From: an uncultured Hyphomicrobiales bacterium
Lineage (GTDB): Bacteria; Pseudomonadota; Alphaproteobacteria; Rhizobiales; Beijerinckiaceae
NCBI GenBank assembly: GCA_903825465.1
Contig: CAIKAR010000093.1
Coordinates: 1-62,953 of the forward strand
Direction: 5' to 3'
DNA: 62,953 bases
The notes beneath the pieces were generated by a model that was not told the origin of the DNA, did no database searches, and worked only from the letters and a program-made list of their open reading frames with translations. The position numbers and the translations under genes were made by a program. Shown here piece by piece: positions 16,777 through 25,490 of the stretch. How positions within the stretch are numbered: the first letter of the stretch is position 1; the number at the start of each line of letters is the position of its first letter.

Positions 16777-17256
16777 TCAAACCTGCGTCAGCATCTTCTC
16801 CACGCCGGACTCGGCGGTGCCTTGCGCCTCTTCGATGTTCAGCGTCTTCACAACACCGTCCTTGACGAGCATGGAGTAGCGCTTGGAGCGAACGCCCATG
16901 CCGCGCTCGGTGAGGTCGAGCACGAGGCCGATGGCTTTGGCGAAGGCGGCGCTGCCGTCCGCCAGAAACTCCACCTTGCCGTCGCTGCCGCTGGCGTCGC
17001 GCCACGCGCCCATGACAAACACATCGTTGACAGAGGTGACGGCGATTGTCTCGACGCCCTTCGCCTTCAGGGCCGCGGCCTGATCGCGATAGCCCGGCAG
17101 GTGGTTCTTGTGGCACGTCGGCGTGAACGCGCCCGGCAGGCCGAACAGCACGACTGTCTTGCCCTTGAAGACATCGTCCGTCGTCTTCGGCTTCGGACCT
17201 TCCGGCGTCATCACGGTGAATGTCGCGCTGGGCAGCTTGTCGCCAACTTTGATCAT
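16777..17256 (-). CDS. Peroxiredoxin, Prx5 type
   Basis: A 159-residue thiol peroxidase. The peroxidatic cysteine is C48 in LFGLPGAFTPTCHKNHLPGY, the Prx5/AhpE-type active-site pattern PxxxTxxC, and the later WRDASGSDGKVEFLADGSAAFAKA and RSKRYSMLVKDGVVK are typical of the atypical two-Cys or one-Cys Prx5 group. It reduces peroxides with a thiol partner, probably glutathione or glutaredoxin, in the cytoplasm. ATG 17256 has AAGGA eight bases upstream; an upstream ATG at 17304 adds 16 unlike residues. It ends at a strong terminator. Confidence 0.94.
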   Translation of the reverse strand: MIKVGDKLPSATFTVMTPEGPKPKTTDDVFKGKTVVLFGLPGAFTPTCHKNHLPGYRDQAAALKAKGVETIAVTSVNDVFVMGAWRDASGSDGKVEFLADGSAAFAKAIGLVLDLTERGMGVRSKRYSMLVKDGVVKTLNIEEAQGTAESGVEKMLTQV

Positions 17257-17306
17257 GGTGAAATCCTTCGCGGAGTGCAACGGGATGGTTTGTTCCCGAC
17301 GCACTT

Positions 17307-18119
17307 CTAGGGCTTCGATCCGCCCACGTCGAGGCTCACCGTCGTTTCGAGCGCGCGCGCGTCGTCCGCGACGACGAGTGTGATATCGACGGACGAAGGA
17401 GCGCCGTCCGGCTTTTGTTCGAGCGTGAGATCGAATCCTCCACCGCTGTTGCGCTTCGTGCCGAAGAACCAGCCTTCCGCCGCGTCCGAAAAAAGGTCGG
17501 CGGCGGCGTCAAGCGGCGGCTCGAACCGAACGGTCCATGTGGGTTTCGCCGAACCGGTCGTTGGCTTGATTTCGACGCGCGGGCCGTCCGCGCCGATTGG
17601 CTTCGGCAAGGCGGCGAGCGCGCTCGTCAGCGCGGGGTCGGCCGTCGTCGCGCCCGGTGGCAGACGCAGCGCCAGCTTCGCCTCGACGGGAACGCAGATG
17701 CGGTCGCAGGCGGCGTAGCGCAGGTCGAGGGCGAGATCGACGGGCTGGGCGGGGTCGCGCGGCGCGACATCGATGGGCAGCACAACGTCGCCTACATAGG
17801 CGAAGACCTCGAGGCCATCCTCGGAGACGCGGCGAGGCGCGGGGAAGCGGGGCGTCGCGGAAGCGAGGTTTTTGGAGGCGCTGAAATCGAAAACCGGCGG
17901 CGCGCCGGAATCGCCGGGGTTGCGCCAATAGGTGTGCGCCGCGCCTTTCAGCGAGATTTCGACGCCCGCCGACCGGGCGCCGCCGGCGATCAGCCGCGCG
18001 GCCGACAGTTTGCCCTCGCTCCACGCGCCCGCAGCCGGCGCCGCGTCCTGCGCGGCCGCCGCCACAGGCGCGAGCGCCGAAAAGGCGGCGACAATCAACG
18101 AAATTGGCCAGAGTTCCAT
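17307..18119 (-). CDS. Secreted DsbD-alpha-domain-like protein
   Basis: A protein of about 270 residues with a signal peptide (MELWPISLIVAAFSALAPVAAAA). The mature part resembles the N-terminal thiol domain of DsbD: HTYWRNPGDSGAPP near residue 62, then the conserved DLRYAACDRICVPVEAKL with two cysteines (C138, C142). There are no other membrane segments, so it is a stand-alone periplasmic thiol-exchange or metal-handling protein, common in alphaproteobacteria. An upstream in-frame start at 18134 is possible. It is 50 bases upstream of the peroxiredoxin on the same strand, so the two redox genes may be linked. Confidence 0.85.
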   Translation of the reverse strand: MELWPISLIVAAFSALAPVAAAAQDAAPAAGAWSEGKLSAARLIAGGARSAGVEISLKGAAHTYWRNPGDSGAPPVFDFSASKNLASATPRFPAPRRVSEDGLEVFAYVGDVVLPIDVAPRDPAQPVDLALDLRYAACDRICVPVEAKLALRLPPGATTADPALTSALAALPKPIGADGPRVEIKPTTGSAKPTWTVRFEPPLDAAADLFSDAAEGWFFGTKRNSGGGFDLTLEQKPDGAPSSVDITLVVADDARALETTVSLDVGGSKP

Positions 18120-18220
18120 GACACCGGATACCAAAGCCCGGCCCAGGCCGCCACAAAAGTTCGCGTGATCGCGTCCTTGTCCCGCTTGGCGCCCGCGCGG
18201 GGAGTGATTAAGTTGGGCCT

Positions 18221-18835
18221 ATGTCCCCACAACGCAAAGGCCGCGCCTCCGCCGGCGATAAATTCCTCGAAGGCCAGCTTCTTTTGGCGATGCCCGGTAT
18301 GCCCGACCCCCGCTTCGCCCGCGCCGTGATCTACATGTGCGCTCACTCGGACGAGGGCGCGATGGGCATCATCGTCAACAAGCGCGCCCGCAAAACATCG
18401 TTTCCGGACCTGTTGCGACAGCTCGACATCGCGCCCGGCGAGACGCGCCCGCGGCCCGACGAACGCGTCGCCGCGGTGCGGGTGCTGAACGGCGGACCCG
18501 TGGACGTTCAACGCGGTTTCGTGCTGCATTCGGCCGACTATCATTCCAGCGACAACACGCTGGCCGTGGACGACGAGGTGTCCTTGACCGCCACCGTCGA
18601 TATTCTGAAGGCCATCGTCAACGGCGACGGCCCCAGCCGCGCGATCGTCGCGCTGGGCTACGCGGGTTGGCAAGCCGGCCAGCTCGAAGACGAGATCCAG
18701 AACAATGGCTGGCTGACCTGTCCAGCCGACGCGGACATCGTGTTCGACGACAATTTCGAAACAAAATACGTCCGCGCCCTAGGCAAACTGGGCGTCGATC
18801 CCGCGATGCTGGTGAGCGACGCGGGACACGGCTAG
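18221..18835 (+). CDS. YqgE/AlgH family protein
   Basis: A 204-residue protein of the UPF0301 (YqgE/AlgH) family. It has FLEGQLLLAMPGMPDPRFARAV at the start, then AVIYMCAHSDEGAMGIIVNK, RVLNGGPVDVQRGFVLHS and RAIVALGYAGWQAGQLEDEIQNNGWL, the last being the strongest family signature. The biochemical role is not settled. It is divergent from the DsbD-alpha-like gene and sits 50 bases before a Bug receptor gene on the same strand. Confidence 0.93.
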   Translation: MSPQRKGRASAGDKFLEGQLLLAMPGMPDPRFARAVIYMCAHSDEGAMGIIVNKRARKTSFPDLLRQLDIAPGETRPRPDERVAAVRVLNGGPVDVQRGFVLHSADYHSSDNTLAVDDEVSLTATVDILKAIVNGDGPSRAIVALGYAGWQAGQLEDEIQNNGWLTCPADADIVFDDNFETKYVRALGKLGVDPAMLVSDAGHG

Positions 18836-18885
18836 AGCCTTCGAGGCGCAACGAGCCGCGGCTAACGCGGCGTTGGGGGGAGCGC

Positions 18886-19932
18886 ATGGCGCGCGACACG
18901 GGTTTTTCAGGCTTGGCGGCCGCGTGCGCCGCGCTGTGCCTTTTGGCCGCGCCGGCGCGCGCGCAGGAGGGTGTCGCGAATTTCTATCGCGGCAAGCAGT
19001 TGCAGTTGCGCGTCGGAACGCCAGCGGGCTCGGGTTACGACATTGTGGCGAGGTTGATCGCCACGCGTTTCAGCCGCCACATGCCGGGCAACCCCGCCGT
19101 GATCGTGCAAAATGTTCCCGGCGCCGGCAGTCTGACGCTCGCCAACCAGATCGCCACGACCGCGCCGCGCGACGGCACGGTGATCGGCATTGTCACCAAC
19201 GGCGTGCCGACCGCGCCGATGCTGACGCCGGAGACCGCGCGCTTCGACATCTCGCGCTTCGGCTGGATTGGCAGCCCGTCGGCGGAAACGATGATGGTGA
19301 TGCTTTGGCACGACGCGCCGATCCGCGACATCGCGGATCTCTACACAAAGGAAACGCTTGTCGGCGCGGCGCAACTCGGCACGGCGACAATGGACAATCC
19401 GCTCGTCGCCAACGCCGCGCTCGGCACGAAGTTCAAGATCATCCCCGGCTACGACGGCACCAACGCCATCGACCTCGCGATGGAGCGCGGCGAAATCATG
19501 GGCCACGCGGGGATTGGATGGGTGACCGCGAAGGCGCGCAACCAGCAGTGGATGAAGGAAGGCAAGGTGCGCGTCGTCGCGCAATACGGGTTCACGAAAA
19601 ACCCGGAAATGCCCGATGTGCCGCTGTTCGAATTGCCCGCCGACCCGGTGAAGCGGGACATGATCTCGGTCATGTTCGCGCGGCAGGATTTCGGCCGGCC
19701 GTTGATCGCGCCGCCGGACACGCCCGCGGACCGGTTGAACGCGCTGCGGCGAGCCTACGACGAGACGATGCGCGATCCCGATTTTCTGCGCGAGGCCGCG
19801 CAGGCGTCGATGGATATCAATCCGATCACGGGAGAAGCGCTGGAAAAGCTCGCGGCGGGCGTCAAGGCGACAAGCCCGGAAGCGGTCGCGCGCCTGCGCG
19901 ACGTGCTCGATCCCAACCGCATGGCGAAATAG
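18886..19932 (+). CDS. Tripartite tricarboxylate transporter (Bug family) substrate-binding protein
   Basis: A protein of about 348 residues. ATG 18886, preceded by GGGGGGAG, begins a signal peptide (LAAACAALCLLAAPARA). The mature protein has NFYRGKQLQLRVGTPAGSGYD, NPAVIVQNVPGAGSLTLANQIA and IIPGYDGTNAIDLAMERGE, the Bug signature regions. The frame is open upstream through yqgE but that part is a shadow. There are no transporter membrane genes nearby. It converges with the Gfo/Idh/MocA gene of the phthalate-like cluster, so a link to aromatic acid uptake is possible but unproven. Confidence 0.88.
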   Translation: MARDTGFSGLAAACAALCLLAAPARAQEGVANFYRGKQLQLRVGTPAGSGYDIVARLIATRFSRHMPGNPAVIVQNVPGAGSLTLANQIATTAPRDGTVIGIVTNGVPTAPMLTPETARFDISRFGWIGSPSAETMMVMLWHDAPIRDIADLYTKETLVGAAQLGTATMDNPLVANAALGTKFKIIPGYDGTNAIDLAMERGEIMGHAGIGWVTAKARNQQWMKEGKVRVVAQYGFTKNPEMPDVPLFELPADPVKRDMISVMFARQDFGRPLIAPPDTPADRLNALRRAYDETMRDPDFLREAAQASMDINPITGEALEKLAAGVKATSPEAVARLRDVLDPNRMAK

Positions 19933-19947
19933 GCCGCGGCCTGGCGC

Positions 19948-21180
19948 TCACGCGCCGGGGGCCGGCATGTCGGCGTCGTATTCCGCGGGGACGGGCACCT
20001 GGTGGCGCAGCATGATCTCGCGCCGCTCGCGCGCCGATCGCATCATCGCCAGACAGGCTTCGAGCGTCGCCATGCCCCAGCGCCCGTCGTGCCAAAGCGG
20101 CTTGCCGTCGACGACGGCGGCGTAAAGCTCTTCGAGTTCGGCGCGGCGCTGCGCGATGGCGGTTTCGGCGCCGCCCGGCAGCGGGACATCGCGCTTGCCG
20201 TCGTCGTCGTGGATGAAAAGGCCAGTTTGCGACTGCCTGACGTCGGCGCGGTCGAGGCTGGCGATGGCGAGCCCCATGTCCTCGGGCGCCCAGGCCGGCG
20301 TCGAGACCTCGCGGAAATATTCCTGTTCGCGCGCGCCGCCGATGCGTATCGCCTGTTTCTCGGACGCTTCGTCGCGCGCGCCCGCGCGCATCGACTTGCG
20401 AAAGGCGACGCGCTGATCGACAGTGTAAATAGATTTGTCCTCGCCCCAGGGCACCAGTTCGGCGCCGGAGAAATAGCCGTGCCCATTGTGAACGATTGTC
20501 GCGGGCACGCCGTTCTCGAATTCGAGAAAGGCGCTGTAATAGCCGGGAATCGGGCGCTCCGTCATCCACTGTCCGACCTGCGCGCGCAGGCTGCGCAGCA
20601 TGCCGCCGCCGAGCAGGCGCACGGTGTCGATTTGATGCGGCCCCTGTCGAAAGGGCACGCCGCCGCCCTGCGAGATATCCAGTTCGTCCGGTGTCCGCGG
20701 CCGCAGCATCCAGTCGGAGTAGGCCCAGATGTTGAGCGCGCGAAGTCCGCCGTGGCGGCCCGACGCGATCAAGCGGCGCATGGCGCGGATCGGCGTTGTG
20801 AAGGCGCGCGTGTGGCCGGCCAGCATCTTGACTCCATGCCGCTCGGCCGCCTCGACCATGCGCGCGGCGTCTTCGAGCGTTGTCGCCATGGGCTTCTCGA
20901 CGACGATGTGTTTGCCGCGTTCCGCGGCGAGTACCGCGTGTTCGGCGTGGAAACGGTTGGGACTTGAAATCCAAACGGCCTCGACGTTCTTGTCGTCGCA
21001 AAGCTCCCTCGCCGACGGGTGTGTCTTCGCCGCGGGATAGCGTTCGCGGAAGCGGTCGAGCGTTGTCGGAACAACGTCGGCGCCAGCCACGAGGTCGATG
21101 CCCTCCATCGCCTCCATGGCGGGCAGTATTTCCGCTCCGCCGACGCCGATTCCGATCATGCCGACGCGGAGCTTGCGCAT
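19948..21180 (-). CDS. Gfo/Idh/MocA-family dehydrogenase, phthalate 4,5-cis-dihydrodiol dehydrogenase-like
   Basis: A 410-residue NAD(P)-dependent oxidoreductase: Rossmann start KLRVGMIGIGVGGAEILPAM, then HIVVEKPMATTLEDAARMVEA with the family's EKP lysine, and a C-terminal beta-sheet domain containing GGGVPFRQGPHQIDTVRLLGGG. This subgroup includes the dehydrogenase (Pht4 type) that rearomatises phthalate cis-dihydrodiol. The next genes on the strand upstream are a Bug receptor and a Rieske oxygenase of the phthalate 4,5-dioxygenase type, which supports the assignment, although sugar or inositol dehydrogenases share the fold. Confidence 0.8.
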   Translation of the reverse strand: MRKLRVGMIGIGVGGAEILPAMEAMEGIDLVAGADVVPTTLDRFRERYPAAKTHPSARELCDDKNVEAVWISSPNRFHAEHAVLAAERGKHIVVEKPMATTLEDAARMVEAAERHGVKMLAGHTRAFTTPIRAMRRLIASGRHGGLRALNIWAYSDWMLRPRTPDELDISQGGGVPFRQGPHQIDTVRLLGGGMLRSLRAQVGQWMTERPIPGYYSAFLEFENGVPATIVHNGHGYFSGAELVPWGEDKSIYTVDQRVAFRKSMRAGARDEASEKQAIRIGGAREQEYFREVSTPAWAPEDMGLAIASLDRADVRQSQTGLFIHDDDGKRDVPLPGGAETAIAQRRAELEELYAAVVDGKPLWHDGRWGMATLEACLAMMRSARERREIMLRHQVPVPAEYDADMPAPGA

Positions 21181-21190
21181 GGTCCGCGTC

Positions 21191-22186
21191 CTATTTCGCG
21201 CTTTCCATGGCGCGGCGGGTGATCGGCCACCACAGCTCGGCTTCGGACTTCTGGAACTTTCCCAGCGCTTCCGGCGTCAGCATGTCGGCGGGCGGCATGT
21301 CGAGGCCCATCGCGTTCATGCGCTGGTGGAAGACGCTGTCGGCGAGCGCTTTGCGGCCAGCCTCCGCGATCTTTTCGATGATGGGCTTCGGCGTGCCCTT
21401 CGGCGCCCAAAGCCCGTTCCAGACGCCGACATGGAAGCCCGGCAGTCCCGCTTCGTCCACGGTGGGAATGTCGGGCGCCGACGCCATGCGCGTTTTCGCC
21501 GTCACGGCGTAGGCCCTGATCTGACCCGCCTGGACAAGCGGCAAAAAGCTGCCCGTGGCGGTGCACATGAAATCGTAGCGGCCGCCGATGAGGTCCTGCA
21601 TCGCCGGCGCGCCGCCGCGGTACGGCACGAACGACCATGTCGCGCCGATTTCCTGTTGCAGCCTCAGCCCGCAAAGGTGCTGGGCGGCGCCGACGCCGCC
21701 GACGGTGCCCTGCAGCGCCTTGCCGTCGTCGGCTTTCAGCCAGGCGATCAGCTCCTTCAGGTTTTTAACCGGCAGTTCGTTCTTCGACGCCAACAGGAAA
21801 GGATAGGACGGCATCAGCAAAACGGGATCGAAACCGGCTATGACGTCGAAGTTCAGTTGCTGCGAGATCGCGTCGGTGACGTTGGTTTCGAGATTGCCGA
21901 ACAGGATCGTGTGTCCGTCCGGCGCCGCGCGGACGGCGCGGTTGAGCCCGAGCACGCCTTGGCCGCCGCCATCGTTCTCGATGATAACGGTGCGCCCAAG
22001 CGCGTCCTGCAGTCTCTCGCCAAGCAGCCGCGCCATTGTGTCGGTGACGCCGCCGGCGGGGTAGGGGACGATCATCGTGACGGGGCGGTCCTGCAGGTCT
22101 TGCGCCCGCGCGACGCCCGCGAAAGCGGCCGCCGCCACGATGACGAGCGACACCAAGCGCGCGGCGCGTCGCGATAGCTCAGACAT
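21191..22186 (-). CDS. Tripartite tricarboxylate transporter (Bug family) substrate-binding protein
   Basis: A 331-residue receptor with signal peptide (RLVSLVIVAAAAFAGVARA). The mature part opens RPVTMIVPYPAGGVTDTMARLLGERLQ, then VIIENDGGGQGVLGLNRAVRA, VPYRGGAPAMQDLIGGRYDFM and IPTVDEAGLPGFHVGVWNGLWAPKGTP. These are the classical Bug motifs; this copy is much closer to the canonical family than the other five receptors here. It lies between the Rieske oxygenase and the Gfo/Idh/MocA gene with 10-25 base gaps, so it probably captures the aromatic acid that those enzymes degrade. Confidence 0.92.
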   Translation of the reverse strand: MSELSRRAARLVSLVIVAAAAFAGVARAQDLQDRPVTMIVPYPAGGVTDTMARLLGERLQDALGRTVIIENDGGGQGVLGLNRAVRAAPDGHTILFGNLETNVTDAISQQLNFDVIAGFDPVLLMPSYPFLLASKNELPVKNLKELIAWLKADDGKALQGTVGGVGAAQHLCGLRLQQEIGATWSFVPYRGGAPAMQDLIGGRYDFMCTATGSFLPLVQAGQIRAYAVTAKTRMASAPDIPTVDEAGLPGFHVGVWNGLWAPKGTPKPIIEKIAEAGRKALADSVFHQRMNAMGLDMPPADMLTPEALGKFQKSEAELWWPITRRAMESAK

Positions 22187-22210
22187 GGTTTTCCTTCCCG
22201 GTTCGCGGAT

Positions 22211-23410
22211 TTATTCCGCCGCGTCTTTTTCGAGGTCGTCCCAACCGTGGTCGGGCGAGGCTTGCACGCCTGAAAGATCGTAATCGACGTGGCGCTCCAG
22301 CGGAAGCTTGATGAACGGCTCATTCAGCGCGGGGTCGCGCACGACGCCCATCGGATCCTCGCCACGCTCGATTCGTTCCAGTTGCTCGTGCAGGCAGCGC
22401 CGGTAGAGCGCGACGCCCCGGTCGGACTGGCCGAGGTTTTCGGTGCTCCGGTCGGAGATGTCGCCCTGCGTGTACATGACCATCAGGTCTTGACCGTTCA
22501 GATTGTCGGTCAGGTATTGGCCGCGCGTGTCGCGCAGCGGGTTTTCCCAGACGCGGATACGCTTGGCGGGGGCCGCGCCGGCCTTTCGCGGTCGCGCGTT
22601 GTACCAGTAGATCAGCGTGTTGGTGTCATCGACAGGCACGCGGATCTGCGACTGTATCCAGCCGCCGGGGTAGGTGATGACCGCGTGGCCCGGCCAAATC
22701 TGGGGATGGCCGATCTTCCACTCGTCGGAATCCTCGCTATCGCCCACCCATAGCCGGCGCTTGATGATGCCGTGCTCGAACACCTCGTAGTCCACCTTGG
22801 CGTGCTTGCGCGCCTTGATCAAAGGCTTGCCGAGCTTGGCGTGGATGTAGTTCGTGTAGCGGAAATGCAGATGTTCGACGTGGTAGGGGTCCATGTTGTT
22901 TTCGGCGATCTGCAGCCAGTTGCACGGCATGACGGATATGCCGACATCGCGGTCGAACTCCTCGCCGACGAGGTATTCGTAGCGCGGCAGCAGCGGCGCG
23001 GGCAGTTCGCCGAGATAGGCCCAGATCAATCCGCCAAGCTCTTGCACCGGATAGGAGGCGATCTTGATCCGCTCCTTCAGCTTGCTGTCGGCGGGTTCGG
23101 CGGGCGTGTCGACGCACTGGCCGGTCAAGTCGAATTTCCAGCCGTGATAGGCGCAGACCAGTCCATCTTTCTCGACCATCCCGCAGGCGAGCGACGCGCC
23201 GCGGTGGGGGCAACGCTCCGGCACAAGGCCGAGCTTGCCGCCGGTTTCGCGATAGAGCACGAGGTCTTCGCCCAGCAGGCGCACGCGCATCGGTTCGTCG
23301 CGGAGATTCACATCCGGCGTGATCGCGTGCCAGAAAAAGCGCATGTATTTGCCCATGGGCGTGCCTTTGCCCACGCGGGTCAGAACGGCGTTTCGATCGT
23401 TGGCGGCCAC
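22211..23410 (-). CDS. Rieske aromatic-ring-hydroxylating oxygenase, phthalate 4,5-dioxygenase alpha-subunit-like
   Basis: A protein of about 399 residues. The Rieske [2Fe-2S] ligands are C67, H69, C86 and H89 (ERCPHRGASLACG, CAYHGWKFD). The catalytic iron ligands follow in IAENNMDPYHVEHLHFRY (D174, H177, H180 region). The N-terminus ANDRNAVLTRVGKGTPMGKYMRFFWHA matches phthalate 4,5-dioxygenase relatives. GTG 23410 is preceded by GGAGGAG at four bases; ATG 23455 is in frame but less likely. The reductase is not in the window. With the Bug receptor and dehydrogenase it forms a three-gene unit for an aromatic acid. Confidence 0.88.
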   Translation of the reverse strand: MAANDRNAVLTRVGKGTPMGKYMRFFWHAITPDVNLRDEPMRVRLLGEDLVLYRETGGKLGLVPERCPHRGASLACGMVEKDGLVCAYHGWKFDLTGQCVDTPAEPADSKLKERIKIASYPVQELGGLIWAYLGELPAPLLPRYEYLVGEEFDRDVGISVMPCNWLQIAENNMDPYHVEHLHFRYTNYIHAKLGKPLIKARKHAKVDYEVFEHGIIKRRLWVGDSEDSDEWKIGHPQIWPGHAVITYPGGWIQSQIRVPVDDTNTLIYWYNARPRKAGAAPAKRIRVWENPLRDTRGQYLTDNLNGQDLMVMYTQGDISDRSTENLGQSDRGVALYRRCLHEQLERIERGEDPMGVVRDPALNEPFIKLPLERHVDYDLSGVQASPDHGWDDLEKDAAE

Positions 23411-23600
23411 GCGCTCCTCCCATTGTCGGCCCTGACGGGCTCTGGCGAAAATCATAAAACCCCCGCCACGCGAAGACAAGCACGCGAAGATGAGGGGATG
23501 GGCTCCCGCTCGCCGGAGGCTGTCGGAATTCGCGCGGAATTGTTGTAAGGGGCTCGGGTTCGCGGGTTTGAACGACCCGCCGCATCGGATTTCCGCCGGA

Positions 23601-24614
23601 ATGACAGTCGCAAACGAAAGCATCGACGACCGGACCAGCCCATGGCGCTTCTCCATCGCGCCGATGATGGACTGGACAGATATCCACTGCCGCTATTTGC
23701 ACCGGCTGACGACGCGGCGCGCGCGGCTCTACACCGAAATGGTGACATCGGCCGCGATCGTTTTCGGCGACCGCGGCCGTCTTCTCGGTCACGACGAATT
23801 CGAACATCCACTGGCGGTTCAACTCGGTGGTTCCGATCCGGCCCAACTCGCGGCGGCGGCGCGGATTTGCGCCGATTTCGGCTACGATGAAATCAACCTG
23901 AACTGTGGTTGCCCCAGCGACCGTGTGCAAAGCGGAGCGTTTGGCGCCTGCCTGATGCGCGAACCAGGCCTGGTGGGCGATTGCGTCGCCGCGATGAAGG
24001 CCGTCTTCGATGGGCCAGTCACCGTCAAATGCCGCATTGGCGTCGACGATCAGGAACCCGCCGAGGCGTTGTGGGCGATGGCGGGGGCCATCGCCGCCGC
24101 CGGCGCGGACGCGCTGGTCGTGCACGCGCGGAAGGCTTGGTTGGCGGGCCTCAGCCCGAAGGAGAACCGGGACGTTCCGCCGCTGGATTACCCGCTGGTT
24201 TACAGCCTTAAACGCGATTTTCCCACGCTGCCGATCGCGCTCAACGGCGGCCTGCGCGGCATCGACGACGCGCTCGCGGCGCTCGCGCATGTCGATGGCG
24301 CGATGCTCGGCCGCGCCGCCTATCAGGAACCGGGGTCGCTGCTGTCGGTTGATCCAGCGATTTTCGGCGCGGAGGCGCCTTTCGGATCGCAATTCGACAT
24401 TATCGAGGCCTACGTTCCGTATATCGAGAAGCGGTTGGCGGGAGGCGCGCGCCTCGCCGACATGACGCGGCACATGCTGGGGTTTTTCACCGGCATGCCG
24501 GGCGCGCGCGCCTATCGCCGCCATCTCGCGACCGAAGCCGTCAAACGCGGCGCTGGCGTCGATGTATTGCGCGCGGCCGTGGCGCATGTGACGCGCGGCG
24601 CGCTGGCGGCTTGA
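23601..24614 (+). CDS. dusA: tRNA-dihydrouridine synthase A
   Basis: A 337-residue FMN enzyme that reduces uridines in the D-loop of tRNA. Diagnostic segments are SIAPMMDWTDIHCRYLHRL, LYTEMVTSAAIVFGD, HPLAVQLGGSDPAQLA, and NLNCGCPSDRVQSGAFGACLM holding the active cysteine; later HARKAWLAGLSPKENRDVPPL is specific to DusA. The start ATG 23601 has a CCGGA-type site; a longer frame upstream lacks family similarity. It is divergent from the Rieske oxygenase and stands alone. Confidence 0.95.
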   Translation: MTVANESIDDRTSPWRFSIAPMMDWTDIHCRYLHRLTTRRARLYTEMVTSAAIVFGDRGRLLGHDEFEHPLAVQLGGSDPAQLAAAARICADFGYDEINLNCGCPSDRVQSGAFGACLMREPGLVGDCVAAMKAVFDGPVTVKCRIGVDDQEPAEALWAMAGAIAAAGADALVVHARKAWLAGLSPKENRDVPPLDYPLVYSLKRDFPTLPIALNGGLRGIDDALAALAHVDGAMLGRAAYQEPGSLLSVDPAIFGAEAPFGSQFDIIEAYVPYIEKRLAGGARLADMTRHMLGFFTGMPGARAYRRHLATEAVKRGAGVDVLRAAVAHVTRGALAA

Positions 24615-24755
24615 CGCTTCCTGTGCGCGAGCGCACGGACCAACACATTGGGGCGGAACTCGGGCTTGCCGACGGCGTTTCCATGGTCAATAAGCGGCGG
24701 CGTCGCGGCAAAACATGCGACGAGAGCCCGATTTGACATCCGAAAGGCCACTCCC

Positions 24756-25361
24756 ATGCGTCGCTTTCCCTTGGCGCTTTTGCTCGCCGCCACCGCGCTC
24801 GTCGCCGCCCACGTCCCCGCCGGCGCCTTTGTCACCGATATGGTCGATCCATCCACCCATCTTCCACTGACTCCGCATCCCGAGGCGCTCGGCCAGGGCG
24901 CGGAACAGCCCCGCCAGAACGCGATTCCGCGCGAAACCGTCGCCTATACCGGCGCCTACGCGCCCGGAACGATCCTGATTTCGACAACCGAACGGCGACT
25001 TTATTTCGTCCTTCCGGGCGGGCAGGCGATCAGATACGGCGTTGGCGTCGGTCGTCCGGGCTTCGAGTGGTCGGGCGCGAAGACGATCACCCGCAAAGCC
25101 GAGTGGCCGGACTGGACCCCGCCGGCGCAAATGCTGCGCCGCCGCCCCGACCTGCCGCGCCACATGGCAGGCGGCATTGAAAATCCGCTTGGCGCGCGCG
25201 CGATGTATCTGGGCTCCACGCTTTACCGCATCCACGGCTCGAACGAACCAGACACCATTGGCCAGGCGGTTTCCTCCGGTTGCATCCGGATGACGAACGA
25301 AGATGTGACCGATCTTTACGAACACGCGAAGGTCGGAACGAAGGTTGTCGTGCTGCGCTGA
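24756..25361 (+). CDS. Exported L,D-transpeptidase (YkuD domain)
   Basis: A 201-residue protein with a signal peptide (MRRFPLALLLAATALVAAHVPAGA) and a YkuD catalytic domain: ILISTTERRLYFVLPGGQAIRYGVGVG, EWPDWTPPAQM, and the active-site region YRIHGSNEPDTIGQAVSSGCIRM with H160 and C176. It should crosslink peptidoglycan (3-3 bonds) or attach proteins to the wall in the periplasm. The usual GVGRPGFEW(S/A)G segment is present. A good intrinsic terminator follows the stop. Confidence 0.93.
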   Translation: MRRFPLALLLAATALVAAHVPAGAFVTDMVDPSTHLPLTPHPEALGQGAEQPRQNAIPRETVAYTGAYAPGTILISTTERRLYFVLPGGQAIRYGVGVGRPGFEWSGAKTITRKAEWPDWTPPAQMLRRRPDLPRHMAGGIENPLGARAMYLGSTLYRIHGSNEPDTIGQAVSSGCIRMTNEDVTDLYEHAKVGTKVVVLR

Positions 25362-25385
25362 GCGGCGAACCATCGATTTTGAAAA

Positions 25386-25410
25386 GCGCCTCCCTCGGGG
25401 GGCGTTTTTT
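25386..25410 (+). terminator. Rho-independent terminator after the L,D-transpeptidase gene
   Basis: GCGCCTCCC pairs with GGGGGGCG across a TC turn and is followed by six T residues, 25 bases beyond the stop codon. Confidence 0.85.
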
Positions 25411-25490
25411 GTTGAGCTGGATAGCCCCCGTTTTCACAATGCGCCGGCTTCGGTAAGATCGCGTCGAAACAAGCGCGCGGGACACAGCGA

